Below the pieces are notes generated by a model, which was given only the letters and a program-made list of their open reading frames with translations, was not told the origin of the DNA and did no database searches. From contig NW_024037047.1 of the NCBI RefSeq assembly GCF_015706575.1, forward strand, positions 6,204,632-6,268,631: a DNA stretch of 64,000 bases. The letters are read 5' to 3'. Below, piece by piece: positions 11,535 to 23,834 of this stretch. The stretch's first letter is position 1. Each line of letters begins with the position of its first letter. The translations under genes were made by a program, and so were the position numbers. This DNA is from Patiria miniata (taxonomy: Eukaryota > Echinodermata > Asteroidea > Valvatida > Asterinidae).

Positions 11535-13830
11535 AGGGGTCTGATGTTACAGTAAGTGTTCATGGTCTTTCATGTCTTTGCATTTGGTTGCCGAACATAA
11601 ACATGATGATAAACCATGACCATGTTGTAAACTGGCAATTTGACTGAAACGTTTCTCTACGGTGCATTTTGAAATAAACACATGCTGCTAGAAGTAGAAG
11701 AACAACTTTACTTACCAGGTGTGGTAAATAATTTACCGTTTCGGAGGGCCGAGAAGACGAATCAGAACTGCTGAGAGGAGCGAGAATTTTCACGGGCGCA
11801 CTCGTACTATCCTAGTACGTCCCACCACGCGTACGCACGTACAAGTACATGTACATGACGTACATGTACGTACGTAAACCACGCATTATAATACATGTAT
11901 TATATTCTACGGGGAAAAAGCATTTGCCGGAAAGGTCACCAAGGGTCAACGTGTTTACACAACTTCAGTATTCATCCGCTACTAAATAAAAAAGCTTATT
12001 CGGTACAATAATCTTGATTGATTTCATAGATTTATTTAGAGTTTAACAACCATAATCAATTGTTATTCCAACCACATTGAGGAAAAACATAAATAAATTG
12101 GAATTTAAATATGCTCTTGCTTCAAACACGCCCTATTTTTTATCGGAATTGTTAAGTCGCAGGAACTCATAAGGGAAGTGGTAAGGCTATTACATGCTGT
12201 GGCGGGAAGTTCAAAGAGAATTTTCGTCTGCTAGGCCTTTTTTAGGGGGGGGGGGGGGTTGATGGAGGGCAAGGGGCATTTGAGAGGTGGAAGTTCATTT
12301 GACGAATTTTGCGCGAGCTAGTTTTATTATGTACACGAATTCAATTCAATTCAACGTGGACTTTGACTACACATGCACTATTAATATTATATACTTGCAT
12401 TATGCATGTTGCATATTCTTCATCTCTTTGGGACGGTAGCTGGCTGTCGATTTCGCTACCCCCGCCCTCCTGTTTGCAGGGTGGGGGTACGAGCAACCTC
12501 GTCCCCAGGGCTTACTTTATTTCTAACCGCGTTTCCAATAGTAAACCCTGGATAGGAAACTTTCTTCCTGTATCCTGATTGGATACCGCAATTGGCTAGT
12601 AATGGGTTTTTATCGCGTACTTGGTGCTATTATTCAAAACGTGCAGTACGTGTTTTCGCGATCATTCGTCCACGCCTTCTCGAAAATTCTAATTTCCTTT
12701 CCAATTTGCTCATATTAATATGAAATATGATACTGCATGTTGTCTGGATAAGATCGTAGCAGTTTGATTTCAAAAATCATGTTTTCGTAACTCATGCCGT
12801 GCTCGCGCTGCTACAAATTGACTCTGTTTTTACCCCAGACACCGCATACAAAAACAAACGCTAATGTGTAACGCATATCCAGGCACCAGACTGTTCCTCA
12901 TTTGCATACGTGTGCAAAAATCTTGCACATTCAAATGATCCAATACCAGGGTGAGAGAGCAGGTAGTGATGGGCGCGTACTGCTCGACACCCTGGGTACG
13001 GGGTTGGGGTACGAGCGAATCGATGTCCAAAATAGACAATAGAGGGCGGTGGATACAGCAGTTTGTTCAATTGAGGGCGGTACGGTAGATACAACTCATC
13101 AAAATGGCAGCCTCCACTGTTACTGGTTAAGTTTGTCAGTAAGTTCTCTTTGAGTGTTTAGTTCAAAATTCAGTGTTACTATGTCATGTTCAGTTGAATT
13201 TTTTATTATCATTTATAAATTCAGGCTGGAACATGAGGACACACTTTACTTTGTTAAATAATATAGTTTTATTTGATTTACATCGCAAAACAATTTGTTT
13301 ACGTATACGTATCATATTGACGTCAGGCATTTGGACACTAAAGTATTCCTCGATTATTGTATGCATATTATGTAACATAAGACAATAAATTGTGCTAAAT
13401 TTTGATAATATTGTGAACAAAATTGTATTGGTCTGTTGTTGGTACTTTTAATATATGTTGACAACTTATTTGATATTTTCATTAGTTTTGTACTATTACT
13501 TTACATTTATTTTACAGTACTTGAATCTTCACGGTTTGTTCATATCGCCACCTTATGACTACATGCATAGGCCCGGAGGCATTTTCTGACGACTTTAACC
13601 TTTTTATTATTGAGGAAAAGATGGTGGTGTACGCAGAGACTGCCTTTATTGCGACCGTCACTTAAAACATGGATTCGCCCTTGGTTGGCATGGTTGGCAA
13701 CAATTAACCACGGCCTAAATGTATCCCCTCGTGGCAGGCCATGACGCTCATTGTTTACAAATAACTTAAAGAACGCTTTCTCATCAGCCGACGGGATAGA
13801 TCAAACTCCTTGAGCGACTGCTCTGTGACG
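11535..13830. other. Intergenic, low-copy relics only
   Basis: It contains a palindromic CGTACGTAC-rich stretch near 11820-11880, a 15-base G run at 12246-12260, and a possible inverted-repeat element at about 12494-13006 (CAACCTCGTCCCCAGGG facing CCCTGGGTACGGGGTTG). A fragment at about 13610-13665 (AAGATGGTGGTGTACGC, CTGCCTTTATTGCGA) matches the interior of the hAT-type MITEs at 29539 and 43306. No coding exon is recognised. Confidence 0.45.
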
Positions 13831-13920
13831 AAGAAGTGTTAGTCAACGTCCTCTACATTTTTGCTTTCGAAACACCACCCTTCATGTTGATATTTCTTCT
13901 TGTTTCTCTGTGCGTGCTTG

Positions 13921-13923
13921 CAG
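13921..13923 (+). promoter_or_regulatory. 3' splice site of gene A coding exon
   Basis: A pyrimidine-rich tract (TTTCTTCTTGTTTCTCTGTG) ends in CAG 32 bases before the start codon. The same arrangement is seen at the other array genes, so each gene has a 5' UTR intron. The matching donor of gene A was not found. Confidence 0.6.
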
Positions 13924-13955
13924 GGCGTAGCTGAGGTGGGTTTCACCAAGAAACA

Positions 13956-15518
13956 ATGGATACTTTGCAATCCGAAGAGAAGTTGATTGGTCTGCCAGAG
14001 GAACTGAAGGCGTATATTTTTGGCCATCTGACAGCTACAGATCTCTGTCATGTGGCATTGTGCAATCGAATTTTGAGAGAATCGGCCAATCAAGATGCCT
14101 TGTGGCGTCTTCTGTGTCGAAAGAATGGATGGGAGCGTTATGGCACAAATCTTTGCAAAGAGCCTCCGTTTACACCTACCTTACATGATCAACTGACGGG
14201 CGGTGAAGGGGGTTCGCCTACGTTCCCGGTCGATGCTGTTGTGACCGGTTCAGACTGGCCTGGACTGGTGGATACATGTAAATGGAAGGAAGTCTACATG
14301 AAAGCGAGGCACCTGGAAGAAAACTGGAGGAACCAGCGCTTCTACGCCACGACATTCAAATTTGGCCAAACTAGCGATGAAACTGGCCTGTTTGCCGTTG
14401 AGACACTTGATCAACCAAAAATCTCAAATCTAGACTGCGAGGGAGGATGTCTTGCTGTAGGCGTTGACGACGGTACGCTGCAGATCTGGGATGTCTCAAT
14501 TGGGAAACGTCGACATAACATCCGAGTAAATGTGAGTGAGGAGCCAGATGCTCTGAAGATGAAGGACGGCATAATAGCTGCAGGATGCATGGACGGTAAG
14601 ATTCGCACCTACTCCGCCCAGACTGGAGAGCAGCTGCAAGTCATGTCGGGGCATTATCTAGCCGTCTCTCGTCTCTTCTTTGATGGAGACACTATCGTTA
14701 GTGTTGCCAGAAGACTTCTTGACAGATCTAAAAATTATGCAGATAGTGGCATACGGGTCTGTAAGGCTGAAGACGCCTCGACTCGTTTTGTCCTTCAGTA
14801 TGGCTGCTCTAAAACAAGTCTTATTCACTTAGATTATCGCACGAAGGTGATAGCTGGTGCATACAGCGACAATACAATTCAAATTTGGGATGCAGAAAAT
14901 GGTTCTGACATACAGCATATCATTTGTGACATGAAGAAACTAGTTTCTTGTTATCTAGGAGATGGCATCGTCATCGGCGCATCCAAAGATTTCGCCGTGA
15001 AGATCTGGAAACTGGAATCTTGGGAATGTCTCAGGACATTTCGGGTACCTCTCCATCCAGAGTCCAATAACTTCGAGCTGATTGGAGCCGCTCCTTACGC
15101 GTTCAATGGCGAGCTGCTCGTCGCGATTTCCCGCGCCCATTTGACATTCATGGACCTCGAGGGGAAACTGATTGGAAGTATCTTCAACACTCATGAAAAT
15201 CACACAGGAACTTTCTTTACTCAAGACAACAGCAAGTTTACTACAGCACATTGTTTTCATGGCAACAAGCTGATCACAGGGAGTAGCAATACTTACAGCG
15301 GAAAATACGATCTGTGGATTGTTAACCCAGCGATGGGCGTGTACGGTTCGGGAGAAGTTGTGTCCAAGATGGACTTAGGAGGAGAGGCTTTCGCGGAATT
15401 CACTGGGGCCTTCTCACCTGCTTGGATGAATGACACCAAGGTGGTGTTCGAGGGAATCGACAAGGAGTCCGGGTTTGGACCCCAAAGGCCTACGATCGTC
15501 ATTCGTCATTATTGGTGA
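13956..15518 (+). CDS. F-box/WD40 protein A (SCF receptor)
   Basis: 520 aa, one exon. The F-box at residues about 11-52 (LPEELKAYIF, LTATDLCHVALCNRILRE) would bind SKP1 in an SCF ubiquitin ligase. Residues 101-130 hold a Trp-rich linker (WPGLVDTCKWKEVY, LEENWRNQRFY). From about 155 on there are WD40-like blades (GTLQIWD, GKIRTYSAQTGEQLQVMSGH, SDNTIQIWD, DFAVKIWKL), giving a propeller of about seven blades that closes with the family ending RHYW. ATG 13956 lies in AACAATGG and aligns with the starts of paralogues. Odd points: the pair of residues before LCKEPPF present in paralogues (ICDLCKEPPF) is missing, and the Trp of one WD motif is Cys (GIRVCK). It is the most divergent copy and the first of the array. 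No specific orthologue is claimed. Confidence 0.93.
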   Translation: MDTLQSEEKLIGLPEELKAYIFGHLTATDLCHVALCNRILRESANQDALWRLLCRKNGWERYGTNLCKEPPFTPTLHDQLTGGEGGSPTFPVDAVVTGSDWPGLVDTCKWKEVYMKARHLEENWRNQRFYATTFKFGQTSDETGLFAVETLDQPKISNLDCEGGCLAVGVDDGTLQIWDVSIGKRRHNIRVNVSEEPDALKMKDGIIAAGCMDGKIRTYSAQTGEQLQVMSGHYLAVSRLFFDGDTIVSVARRLLDRSKNYADSGIRVCKAEDASTRFVLQYGCSKTSLIHLDYRTKVIAGAYSDNTIQIWDAENGSDIQHIICDMKKLVSCYLGDGIVIGASKDFAVKIWKLESWECLRTFRVPLHPESNNFELIGAAPYAFNGELLVAISRAHLTFMDLEGKLIGSIFNTHENHTGTFFTQDNSKFTTAHCFHGNKLITGSSNTYSGKYDLWIVNPAMGVYGSGEVVSKMDLGGEAFAEFTGAFSPAWMNDTKVVFEGIDKESGFGPQRPTIVIRHYW

Positions 15519-16907
15519 AACATAAAGCAAAAACTCAGGGTGGTGATGGCGTAGGTGTCTATGAAGTTGGAGCTTGCGGTGAAGTTAAATGGGACGTTGA
15601 TGGTATCATGACAAAGTCTGTCTAAGTGATAAGGGTTATGATAACATGTAGCACACACTACTATTATAGATTCCGAAATAATGAACACTTTATTTACAAC
15701 CATTCGAAAATACCTTGTCAAAATATTATGCATTGATATCTCTTTGATTGCAAGCAAATAATACAATCAAGTATCCTGTGAAGTCATGGGCCTTTGAGGG
15801 GAATTACACTACTGAATTACATTAATAACCATAAATGATGACGACCAAACCATCGCGAGAAAAACATGGCCTTATCAACTATACTGATCTCATCAAGAGC
15901 GGCGCCCTCCAACCATGGCCGAATCAGTTTAGTGAAGAGCGGATACAAATCCAGTATTTACATCCGGCTCACTTAACCAAACCTCAACTTCTCAATCATT
16001 GGACATTTTAGGAATGTTTTATAATTTCTGAAAAAAATAGGAGGTGGGACAAGTATTTTTACAGGACAATTTGAACCGACAATAAAGCATTTCATTATTG
16101 AATCACCAAGTCAAGTTGTATTTATATCTTTGTCCTATCGTTGGTTTGTAATTCACTGGTACCCCCCCCCCCCCCCCCCTGCAAACATGACGCTGGGAAG
16201 GGCTGATGAATTTACGCTCCGATTGGATAGATCTTGCGTGAGTGACCTGTGCATCCTGGCCATGTGATCTGTAAGTCATCACGGCCACACCCTAAAAGGG
16301 TTTAAAACAGCCGTTAAGACTAAGTCATAACTCTTTTATTCCCATCCATAAATGGTTTTATTTTTTCGTTGAAAAGCGTAATAATGTGGGAAAATGTGGA
16401 AGAATCTGTTTTGTAAATGTCCAGTACCAGATGTGATTTCTTTTTCATTGCGGACCATGTGGACACATTTTGAGCGTCGCATAATAGCTATCCATCGTGA
16501 ATTCGGAACGGAGCCTGAGCAACTGACTGGAGTTAAAAATTTACAAAACAGATAAGTTCAACAGATTTTCCTTACATGAATGTCTTACGCTATTCGACAA
16601 AACAGGGCATTTATAAACATGGGAACAAAAGCGTGCTGAATGACTCAGTCTTAACATGGACGAATAGGCCTTTCTTTTGTTTGTAAACATTGGCGTCATT
16701 TTGTATGGGCTGCCGTAAGCGCATAAATTGAAGCCGTGGTTGGCAACATATTTTTCCAAAAAAAGTCTTCATAACGCCATCAACACATAGTAGAAAGGCA
16801 TATGTAAGAATTATTTTGTAGCTTGGTTGAAAACGTTGTATTTTCAAGTATCAAATAAATATTTTGGTGATCTATAATAACTAAAAAGGCGCCATTTTGA
16901 AATTATA
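15519..16907. other. 3' flank of gene A and intergenic DNA
   Basis: An AATAAA at about 16082 is a possible poly(A) signal, though far from the stop codon. A run of 16 C lies at 16163-16178. Nothing coding is seen. Confidence 0.45.
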
Positions 16908-17390
16908 GGTAGCAGACCAGTAAATAAACTTCCGTAGACCCCAATGGTAAATGCTCCCACTTCAGAAATTCGGGAAAAATACTCACAACTCTCCAAGGTG
17001 TTCGAGACACACATCAAATTAAAGCTTATTTCATCATCTTTCATTTTCTTTTCAATTTTCGGGCGGTCAACTGATGACTTTTAGGAGAAATTTCCATCTG
17101 AAGATGATCACCCCTGAAAATAGTCATGAAGCCCATCGCCATTTTGAAAAACGATGCCTACACTCCATTGCAAAATAGAGCGCTTTTACTTTTAGTTTTA
17201 GTGTCTAAATTACATCCAAATTACACAGAACTGCAAGCTCCCAGTCCTGTGCACGGCTCCCACCCATATTTTTTACAAACCCTCAAGTTCATGGCCCACA
17301 GCATGCTCAAATACTGAAGATTTTGAGGGCATGCAAATCGTGATTTGGCCGGCGTATGCAATTTCGGACCGATTTACTGGTCTGCACCCT
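16908..17390 (-). mobile_element. TTAA-class MITE, copy 2, abutting an F-box relic
   Basis: Inverted ends GGTAGCAGACCAGTAAAT and ATTTACTGGTCTGCACCC. The right end is followed by TTAA (17391-17394); the left flank is TATA and so has decayed or rearranged. It is nearly identical to the copy at 53127-53596, in reverse orientation. Confidence 0.8.
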
Positions 17391-17658
17391 TTAAGGAGCA
17401 CATAAATTATTTAGTCACCTGACAGCTACAGATCTCTGTCACGTGACATTCTGTAATCCTGAGGGAGTCGACCGATCAAGATGCCCTGCGGCGCCTTCTT
17501 TGTCGTAAGAAAGGATGGGGGCGCTACGGTACAGTCTGCCATCTTTGCAAAGCGTCTCCGTTTAAACCTACTTCACAAAATAGGGAGACTGGCGAAGGGG
17601 GGCGCTCCTACATTCTCTGTTCAGTGATGCAGTCGTAACCTGTTGATGCAGTTGTAAC
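17391..17658 (+). pseudogene. F-box/WD40 N-terminal fragment
   Basis: The homology starts exactly at the TTAA that ends the upstream MITE: TTAAGGAGCACAT equals the LKEHI codons of the array genes. It then runs through the F-box (CACCTGACAGCTACAGATCT), the KKGWGRYG-like stretch and GGCGCTCCTACATTC. An insertion after GAGCACAT, loss of bases in the CNRIL region and a duplicated GATGCAGT-GTAAC end break the frame. The first codons and the whole propeller are absent. Confidence 0.9.
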
Positions 17659-17909
17659 TTGTTTGCGTTTAATGTGTCTGTTTACTTACCTACTAGTGCC
17701 AATTGAGGGCGCTCTTTTTAGGGACCGTTGTTGGTTGGATCAAGGCGTGAAAGTTGAGTAACCACCTTGGAAACTTCTGCGGCAAAGTACGATCCATGGT
17801 AGGATATCTTCAGATTTCTAAAGTATTTGAGAATACAAAATAAGCTGTGGGGCCTCTACACATTGCTCCGCGGACTTAACAGACACTTGGATTAATTGGG
17901 TAACAGGTC

Positions 17910-19147
17910 ATCTCGTACCTTGGGCAACTCGTACCTTGGACAACTCGTACCTTCGGCAAGTCGTACCTTCAGTTAAGACGACTCGTACCATCACGCGTAA
18001 GACAAGTCGTACCGTCAATCTGGATAATGATCCGAGGCTGAATAAAGTGGACCGTAACTCATTGGAAGTAGACTGCTTATTAAAATAAAGGTGAATCTCT
18101 TTTTGGTATGGGCTCTCTTTCCCCCAAAAGAGGAATTTATTTAGCGCGAAGCCGGCCGCGGCAGCTTACACGCACTGTGTGCGCGGCATGCACAGGCCCA
18201 CGCGGCATCCGTGCAAAGTGACACGGTTCTTGCGCCGCGCTGACCGGTCAATATGGACGTCTGTGCACGGTGACATTGATGCAGTCTGCCGTTACGTTTA
18301 GAGACTTAGGCTACGTGAAAATATTATGGAACTGATGTTTTTATCCAAGATAAAACCTTACCTTACCAACCTTACCATCATTTCTGCAATGAATGACCAT
18401 CATTGAGATGATATATATATATATATGAAGAAAAAAGTGGCGTCAGGTTGCAACATTTTTCCTATTATTGATCCCTAAAATCGCCTGAACTACTTTTTTC
18501 TTTTTTTCCCGCAAAAATGATAAGACGTGAATCTTGGACTGACAAATATTTCCAATTTTGTTAGGAAATACTAATTTTCATCCTAAACTATGTGTTCCCC
18601 GCAATTTTTTTTTTTTTACAGATGAACCACTGCACTGCTCGAAAGACAATTGCTGCTAGTCCACCATTATTAATTGATTTCATTTTAACAAGTTATCTTA
18701 GCTACCGAATTAAACATTGATTATGCACGATTATGTACATGTAATTCCATTAAAAACAGAATGCAGCAGCTTGCCCGCCGGCCGCTTCCGAGTCACCGGC
18801 ATCGGTACCGCGCACGACCGACCGCTGCTCGCGCCCTCGGAGGCCGGCCCGCCAGGCCCAATGCGTAAAATAATGTTGCCTGACAAAGCCATTAGATCTT
18901 GAATGTGGTTCTGTGAGAAGGAAATTAACTTTGACTTGAAAAGAATCGTATCGTTTCGGAGTCAAGGAACCACACACTAAGTCGCGCACGTACAGTACTC
19001 TACTTTTTATTCTGATGGTACGAGTCGTCTTAATTGAAGGTACGAGTTGTCCAAGGTACGAGTTATCCAAGGTACGAGATGTCCAAGGTACGAGTTGTCC
19101 AAGGTACGAGTTGTCCAAGGTACGAGTCGCCCAAGGTACGAGTTGAC
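17910..19147. mobile_element. Inverted-repeat element with 16-bp subterminal repeats
   Basis: The arms are arrays of CTCGTACCTTGGACAA-like units: four units on the left (17913-17990) and seven on the right (19020-19147, inverse), each array ending inward with TAAGACGACTCGTACCAT. The interior has two CpG-rich blocks (about 18140-18260 and 18775-18860) and no convincing coding frame. Subterminal repeat arrays are typical of transposase binding sites; I cannot assign the superfamily. Confidence 0.7.
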
Positions 19148-19334
19148 TCGAAAGCATTAATTGTGTAAGAGAAGCCATTGAGGTTTGTACGTCACTCGTT
19201 TGTAAGGTAATTGATCTACGCATGGAGGAATAATTATGGTGTTCTTATTCCTCCATGATCTACGCATAACGTTATAAAGTTGCATGGTTGTACACGTACG
19301 TACGTGGAGATATCTCCAAAGCGATTCATTATTT

Positions 19335-19510
19335 AGAGACACACTCTTGGGAAGAAATGGTCCGGTTAACTTATTCTTTATGATGTGACTTGCGGTTTTG
19401 CCTAAGTCAATTGAGCGTGATCGGCTGACTGATAAGTTTTACGCACAAAACCCTCGGCCATGTGAGGATTTGCATAGAAAGCTGACCGAACCACATTTTG
19501 CGACAGTAAT
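19335..19510 (+). repeat. Long direct repeat, copy 1
   Basis: About 175 bases (TTAGAGACACACTCTTGG to CCACATTTTGCGA) repeated at 19996-20172 with roughly ten differences. It could be two copies of one element or the ends of a larger element spanning 19335-20172. No coding frame is seen. Confidence 0.75.
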
Positions 19511-19995
19511 GCCTGAGCCTGCCTATTGCCAAATTTTCCAGTGGCATCCCTACATTTTCTCGTGCAAATAGGACCCATTTTTTGGACCCTAATTTTTTCA
19601 AATCTGCTGTTAGATAATAGCCCAAAAGCTAGGGAGATGATCCTCTGCTATATTCGCAAGATTCCACCGATTTTTAAACTAGACGGTCTCGTTTTTTACA
19701 AGAAATTGTGGGTTCACTTTTTTGTAAACGACTCGCTTAGAAATTTTTGAAACCCTAATCACTCGCGAATTTATTGCACCCGCTGTCGGTCTTATTGTGT
19801 TATTCGGATATATCGTCTGTCTGCCCACCCCCACCCCCTACCACCACCACCACCATGCCGAAAAATAATAGTAATGAAATACTTCTTAAAAATGTGCTCG
19901 TTTATTCAGATATTCATGAAGCATAATATCCAAACTGATGGGATGTTTCCAAAGTGTCTTTCCATTTGCAAAAGTTCTTTTTAAAAGCCCATTCA

Positions 19996-20172
19996 TTAGA
20001 GACACATTCTTGGAAAAAATGATCCGGTTAACTTATTCTTTATGATGTGACTTGCGGTTTTGCCTACGTCAATTGAGCGTGATCGGCTGACTGGTTTACG
20101 CACAAAACCCTCGGCCATGTGAGGAGTTGCATAGAAAGCTGCCCGAACCACATTTTGCGAGAGTGTGCTCGT
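19996..20172 (+). repeat. Long direct repeat, copy 2
   Basis: Second copy of the repeat at 19335-19510, in the same orientation, 660 bases downstream. Shared landmarks: CCGGTTAACTTATTCTTTAT, GACTTGCGGTTTTGCCTA and CACAAAACCCTCGGCCATGT. Confidence 0.75.
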
Positions 20173-20950
20173 AATGTTGGGCATTGTTCAAGGCGTTGTT
20201 ATTGACTGTTCAATTGGAACGTTCATCATAGGCGTACCGATAACTGTGTGTGTACAATGTACTGTATAAGCATGCCTATCTGCAAAGTGTCTTTGTGACT
20301 GGTATGTGGTAGTCAGCTTTAAGTTATTAAGGAGACATTGAACCCTTGCAGTGTACAACTTCGGAGGCCCGTTAATATTATGACATTATGTAGGCTGAAC
20401 TTGATCCGGTTTCGCCACCACTCTAGCTGGTGAATGAAGATTTATACAATAAAGGGATGAACCGGAAAATGCGTGTTTATTATAGCTAATTTCGGTTTGA
20501 GTTATACACAGGTAAAGGCCATCACAGGTTTTTTTTTTATAGGCCTACACATAGGATCATAAAAATGAAACTGCCGAAATATCATAAAATAGCCCACTCT
20601 TGATTGTAACTGTGTGTAAAGAATATTGCATCCTTTGGAATCGTTGAGCCTGGTATGCTGCCATACCTCCAAAAAATTAGAAATGTTGTATTAGCACTTA
20701 TCACTTATGATGGTTAAAACCTATCCATTGCCGAGAACAAACACTTTTCTCAAATGTAAACGTAAACGACCGCGAGCCAATGTTCTTTTTAATTACTGAT
20801 CCTGCTCTACGCTTATGTTAAATTCCCGCGACAGAGAGTGGGCACTCGTACTCCGGCACTCCCTGTACCATGTTTTCCTCTGAACTATCTATGGGCTGTA
20901 ACTGAAATAAACAAATGACTCAATGATAAACTCTGGGTTCTATGCACGAC

Positions 20951-22693
20951 TACGGAAGCTTGAATTGCCTTCCGAGATACCGCGTTACTGTGATAATTTA
21001 TCACAGAAATCCAGAAATCAGAGATACGTATTCCTCGATACCGCGTTACTGTGATGATTTATCACAGAAATCCAGAAATCAAAGATAAATCATTAAACGA
21101 TACCGCGTTACTGCGATAATTTATCACAGAAATCCAGAAATCAAAGATAAATCATTCAACGATACCGCGTTACTGTGATAATTTATCACAGAAATCCAGA
21201 AATCAGAGATACGTATTCCTCGATACCGCGTTACCGTGATAATTTATCACAGAAATCCAGAAATCAGAGATAATTCCTTCCGCGATACCGCGTTACTGTG
21301 ATAATTTATCACAGAAATCCAGAAATCAAAGATAAATCATTCAACGATACCGCGTTACTGCGATAATTTATCACAGAAATCCAGAAATCAGAGATACGTA
21401 TTCCTCGATACCGCGTTACCGTGATAATTTATCACAGAAATCCAGAAATCAAAGATACATATTCCGCGATACCGCGTTACCATGATAATTTATCACAGAA
21501 ATCCTGAATTCAGAGATAATTCCTTCCGCGATACCGCGTTACTGCGATAATTTATCACAGAAATCCAGAAATCAGAGATACGTATTCCTCGATACCGCGT
21601 TACCGTGATAATTTATCACAGAAATCCAGAAATCAGAGATAATTCCTTCCGCGATACCGCGTTACTGTGATAATTTATCACAGAAATCCAGAAATCAAAG
21701 ATAAATCATTCAACGATACCGCGTTACTGCGATAATTTATCACAGAAATCCAGAAATCAGAGATACGTATTCCTCGATACCGCGTTACCGTGATAATTTA
21801 TCACAGAAATCCAGAAATCAAAGATACATATTCCGCGATACCGCGTTACCATGATAATTTATCACAGAAATCCTGAATTCAGAGATAATTCCTTCCGCGA
21901 TACCGCGTTACTGCGATAATTTATCACGTGACACCGCGCGCTCATCGATTGTAGAGAGGAGAGACATTATGAATGTAAAGCGTGCATAAAGAAGAGCAAC
22001 CAGACATAAACCAACTCGTGAGGCTGTCACGTGATAAATTATCGCAGTACCGCGGTATCGCGGAAGGAATTATCTCTGATTTCTGGATTTCTGTGATAAA
22101 TTATCGCAGTAACGCGGTATCGCGGAAGGAATTATCTCTGAATTCAGGATTTCTGTGATAAATTATCATGGTAACGCGGTATCGCGGAATAGGTATCTTT
22201 GATTTCTGGATTTCTGTGATAAATTATCACAGTAACGCGGTATCGCGGAAGGAATTATCTCTGATTTCTGGATTTCTGTGATAAATTATCACGGTAACGC
22301 GGTATCGAGGAATACGTATCTCTGATTTCTGGATTTCTGTGATAAATTATCGCAGTAACGCGGTATCGTTGAATGATTTATCTTTGATTTCTGGATTTCT
22401 GTGATAAATTATCATAGTAACGCGGTATCGAGGAATACGTATCTTGGAATTCTGGATTTCTGTGATAAATTATCACAGTAACGCGGTATCGCGGAAGGAA
22501 TTATCTCTGATTTCTGGATTTCTGTGATAAATTATCGCAGTAACGCGGTATCGTTGAATGATTTATCTTTGACTTCTGGATTTCTGTGATAAATTAACGC
22601 GGTATCGCGGAAGGATTTATCTTTGATTTCCGGATTTCTGCGATAAATTATCGCGGTAACGCGGTATCTCGGAAGGCAATTCAAGCTTCCGTA
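20951..22693. mobile_element. Giant foldback element built of 61-bp repeats
   Basis: Outer ends TACGGAAGCTTGAATTGCC and its inverse enclose two opposed arrays. The left arm (20951-21932) has 16 units and the right arm (22027-22693) has 11. Each unit holds GATACCGCGTTACTG, a palindromic GTGATAATTTATCAC core, AGAAATCCAGAAATC and a short variable spacer. The arms face across a 94-base loop (21933-22026) bounded by GTCACGTGATAAATTATC. Flanks CACGAC and CATGAC may be a decayed 6-bp target duplication. Non-coding; the layout resembles foldback (FB-like) transposons. Confidence 0.85.
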
Positions 22694-22986
22694 CATGACA
22701 TATTCCTCGAGCTGCACTTTGACGGCTGGAAATGAACAGCATTGTTTCGTGTTTTTGAGCTCTGACAGAAGCTTCTGAACATAATCACTAGGTGGTCGGT
22801 CGGTCGGATGGTCTGTCTGTCTGTCCTCGAAAATTGACCAAAAGTATGGTGTTCCATAATGTGCCATCAGTGTCGCATTTTCCTGCGTCGCATTTTAAGC
22901 TCTGACAGGGATCATTTTGGTCGATTCCATGCAAGACTTTCACGCAAGTCTTCTTGCAGCACGGCCAGAGCTTAAGCACTTGTTCC

Positions 22987-23174
22987 CATGGGCGTCGCCA
23001 GGATTTTTTCTAGAGGGGGCAAAACATATTTTTGCCAAAAACCAAAAATGCCTGTATTTATCAACACATTCTCGATTTATCAGTTTTAGAGGGGGGAAGG
23101 GACATTCCCCCCCCCCCACCAAGTGGCAAGTGCCTCCCCTCGCCCCCCCCCCCCCTCCCCTTGCGACGTCCATG
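22987..23174. mobile_element. hAT-type MITE with G/C runs
   Basis: Inverted ends CATGGGCGTCGCCAGG and CATGGACGTCGCAAGG are flanked by a perfect 8-bp duplication CTTGTTCC (22979-22986 and 23175-23182), the hAT signature. The interior holds long C runs. A related copy lies at 35790-36031. Confidence 0.85.
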
Positions 23175-23834
23175 CTTGTTCCAGTACTAATGTACACAAA
23201 ACATTGAACAGCTCAGTGGAACGATGTTTGCTGTAAATTAATGTCCCTCAAATCGACCCATTTTATGAACTTACGACAACTTATAATTAATTATAATAAA
23301 TTGTCTGATTTATTGTAATTATGCCACTGAGATACTCGGATGCAAATCATATGGAGAAGAAAAAAGAGAGAAACGTACAATGATCAAGAGAAACATATCC
23401 TCAATCTAATAATGGTTGCTTTACTTAGCGGTGCAGGTGAGCTATCATTGGCTCTCTTTATGGAAACGTGATGCATATGCATTTCGCCGTGCGCATCCTA
23501 TCATGCCCGTCCGATATCACAGAATTAAACTGATGTTAAAAAAAGCTTCCTACTCTTTTGCTGGTCCAAGATGACAAAACAAGTGTTTCTTTGCTCCTAT
23601 TCTACTGATCCACTGACTGTCTTTTGTAATACAAGTGGCTACCTTTTTCTCACTGATTGACAGGCTACTCAGATCTTGGAGTTTACGTTGATTTATCGAG
23701 AATTAATTTTTGACTTCACATTATATTAAATCGATATTGTTGTTACTTTTAACGAATAAAACGGTTCACCTTCGATCAATATCCTTGATTTTGCTGTTTA
23801 CAGATCGTTGATGTGGATGAATTTGCGGTTAACG

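Noticed and set aside
12494-13006. Inverted-repeat transposon
   Set aside because: The facing ends (CAACCTCGTCCCCAGGG) are short and imperfect and no target duplication is visible, so it is mentioned only as a possibility.
18750-19223. 157-codon open frame with repeated TRTLDNSYLGQLVPW-type peptides
   Set aside because: The peptide repeat is only the translation of the 16-bp subterminal DNA repeats of the 17910-19147 element.
20951-22693. CRISPR-like array
   Set aside because: The repeats are adjacent 61-bp satellite units with a handful of recurring spacers, inverted about a centre, in an animal genome.
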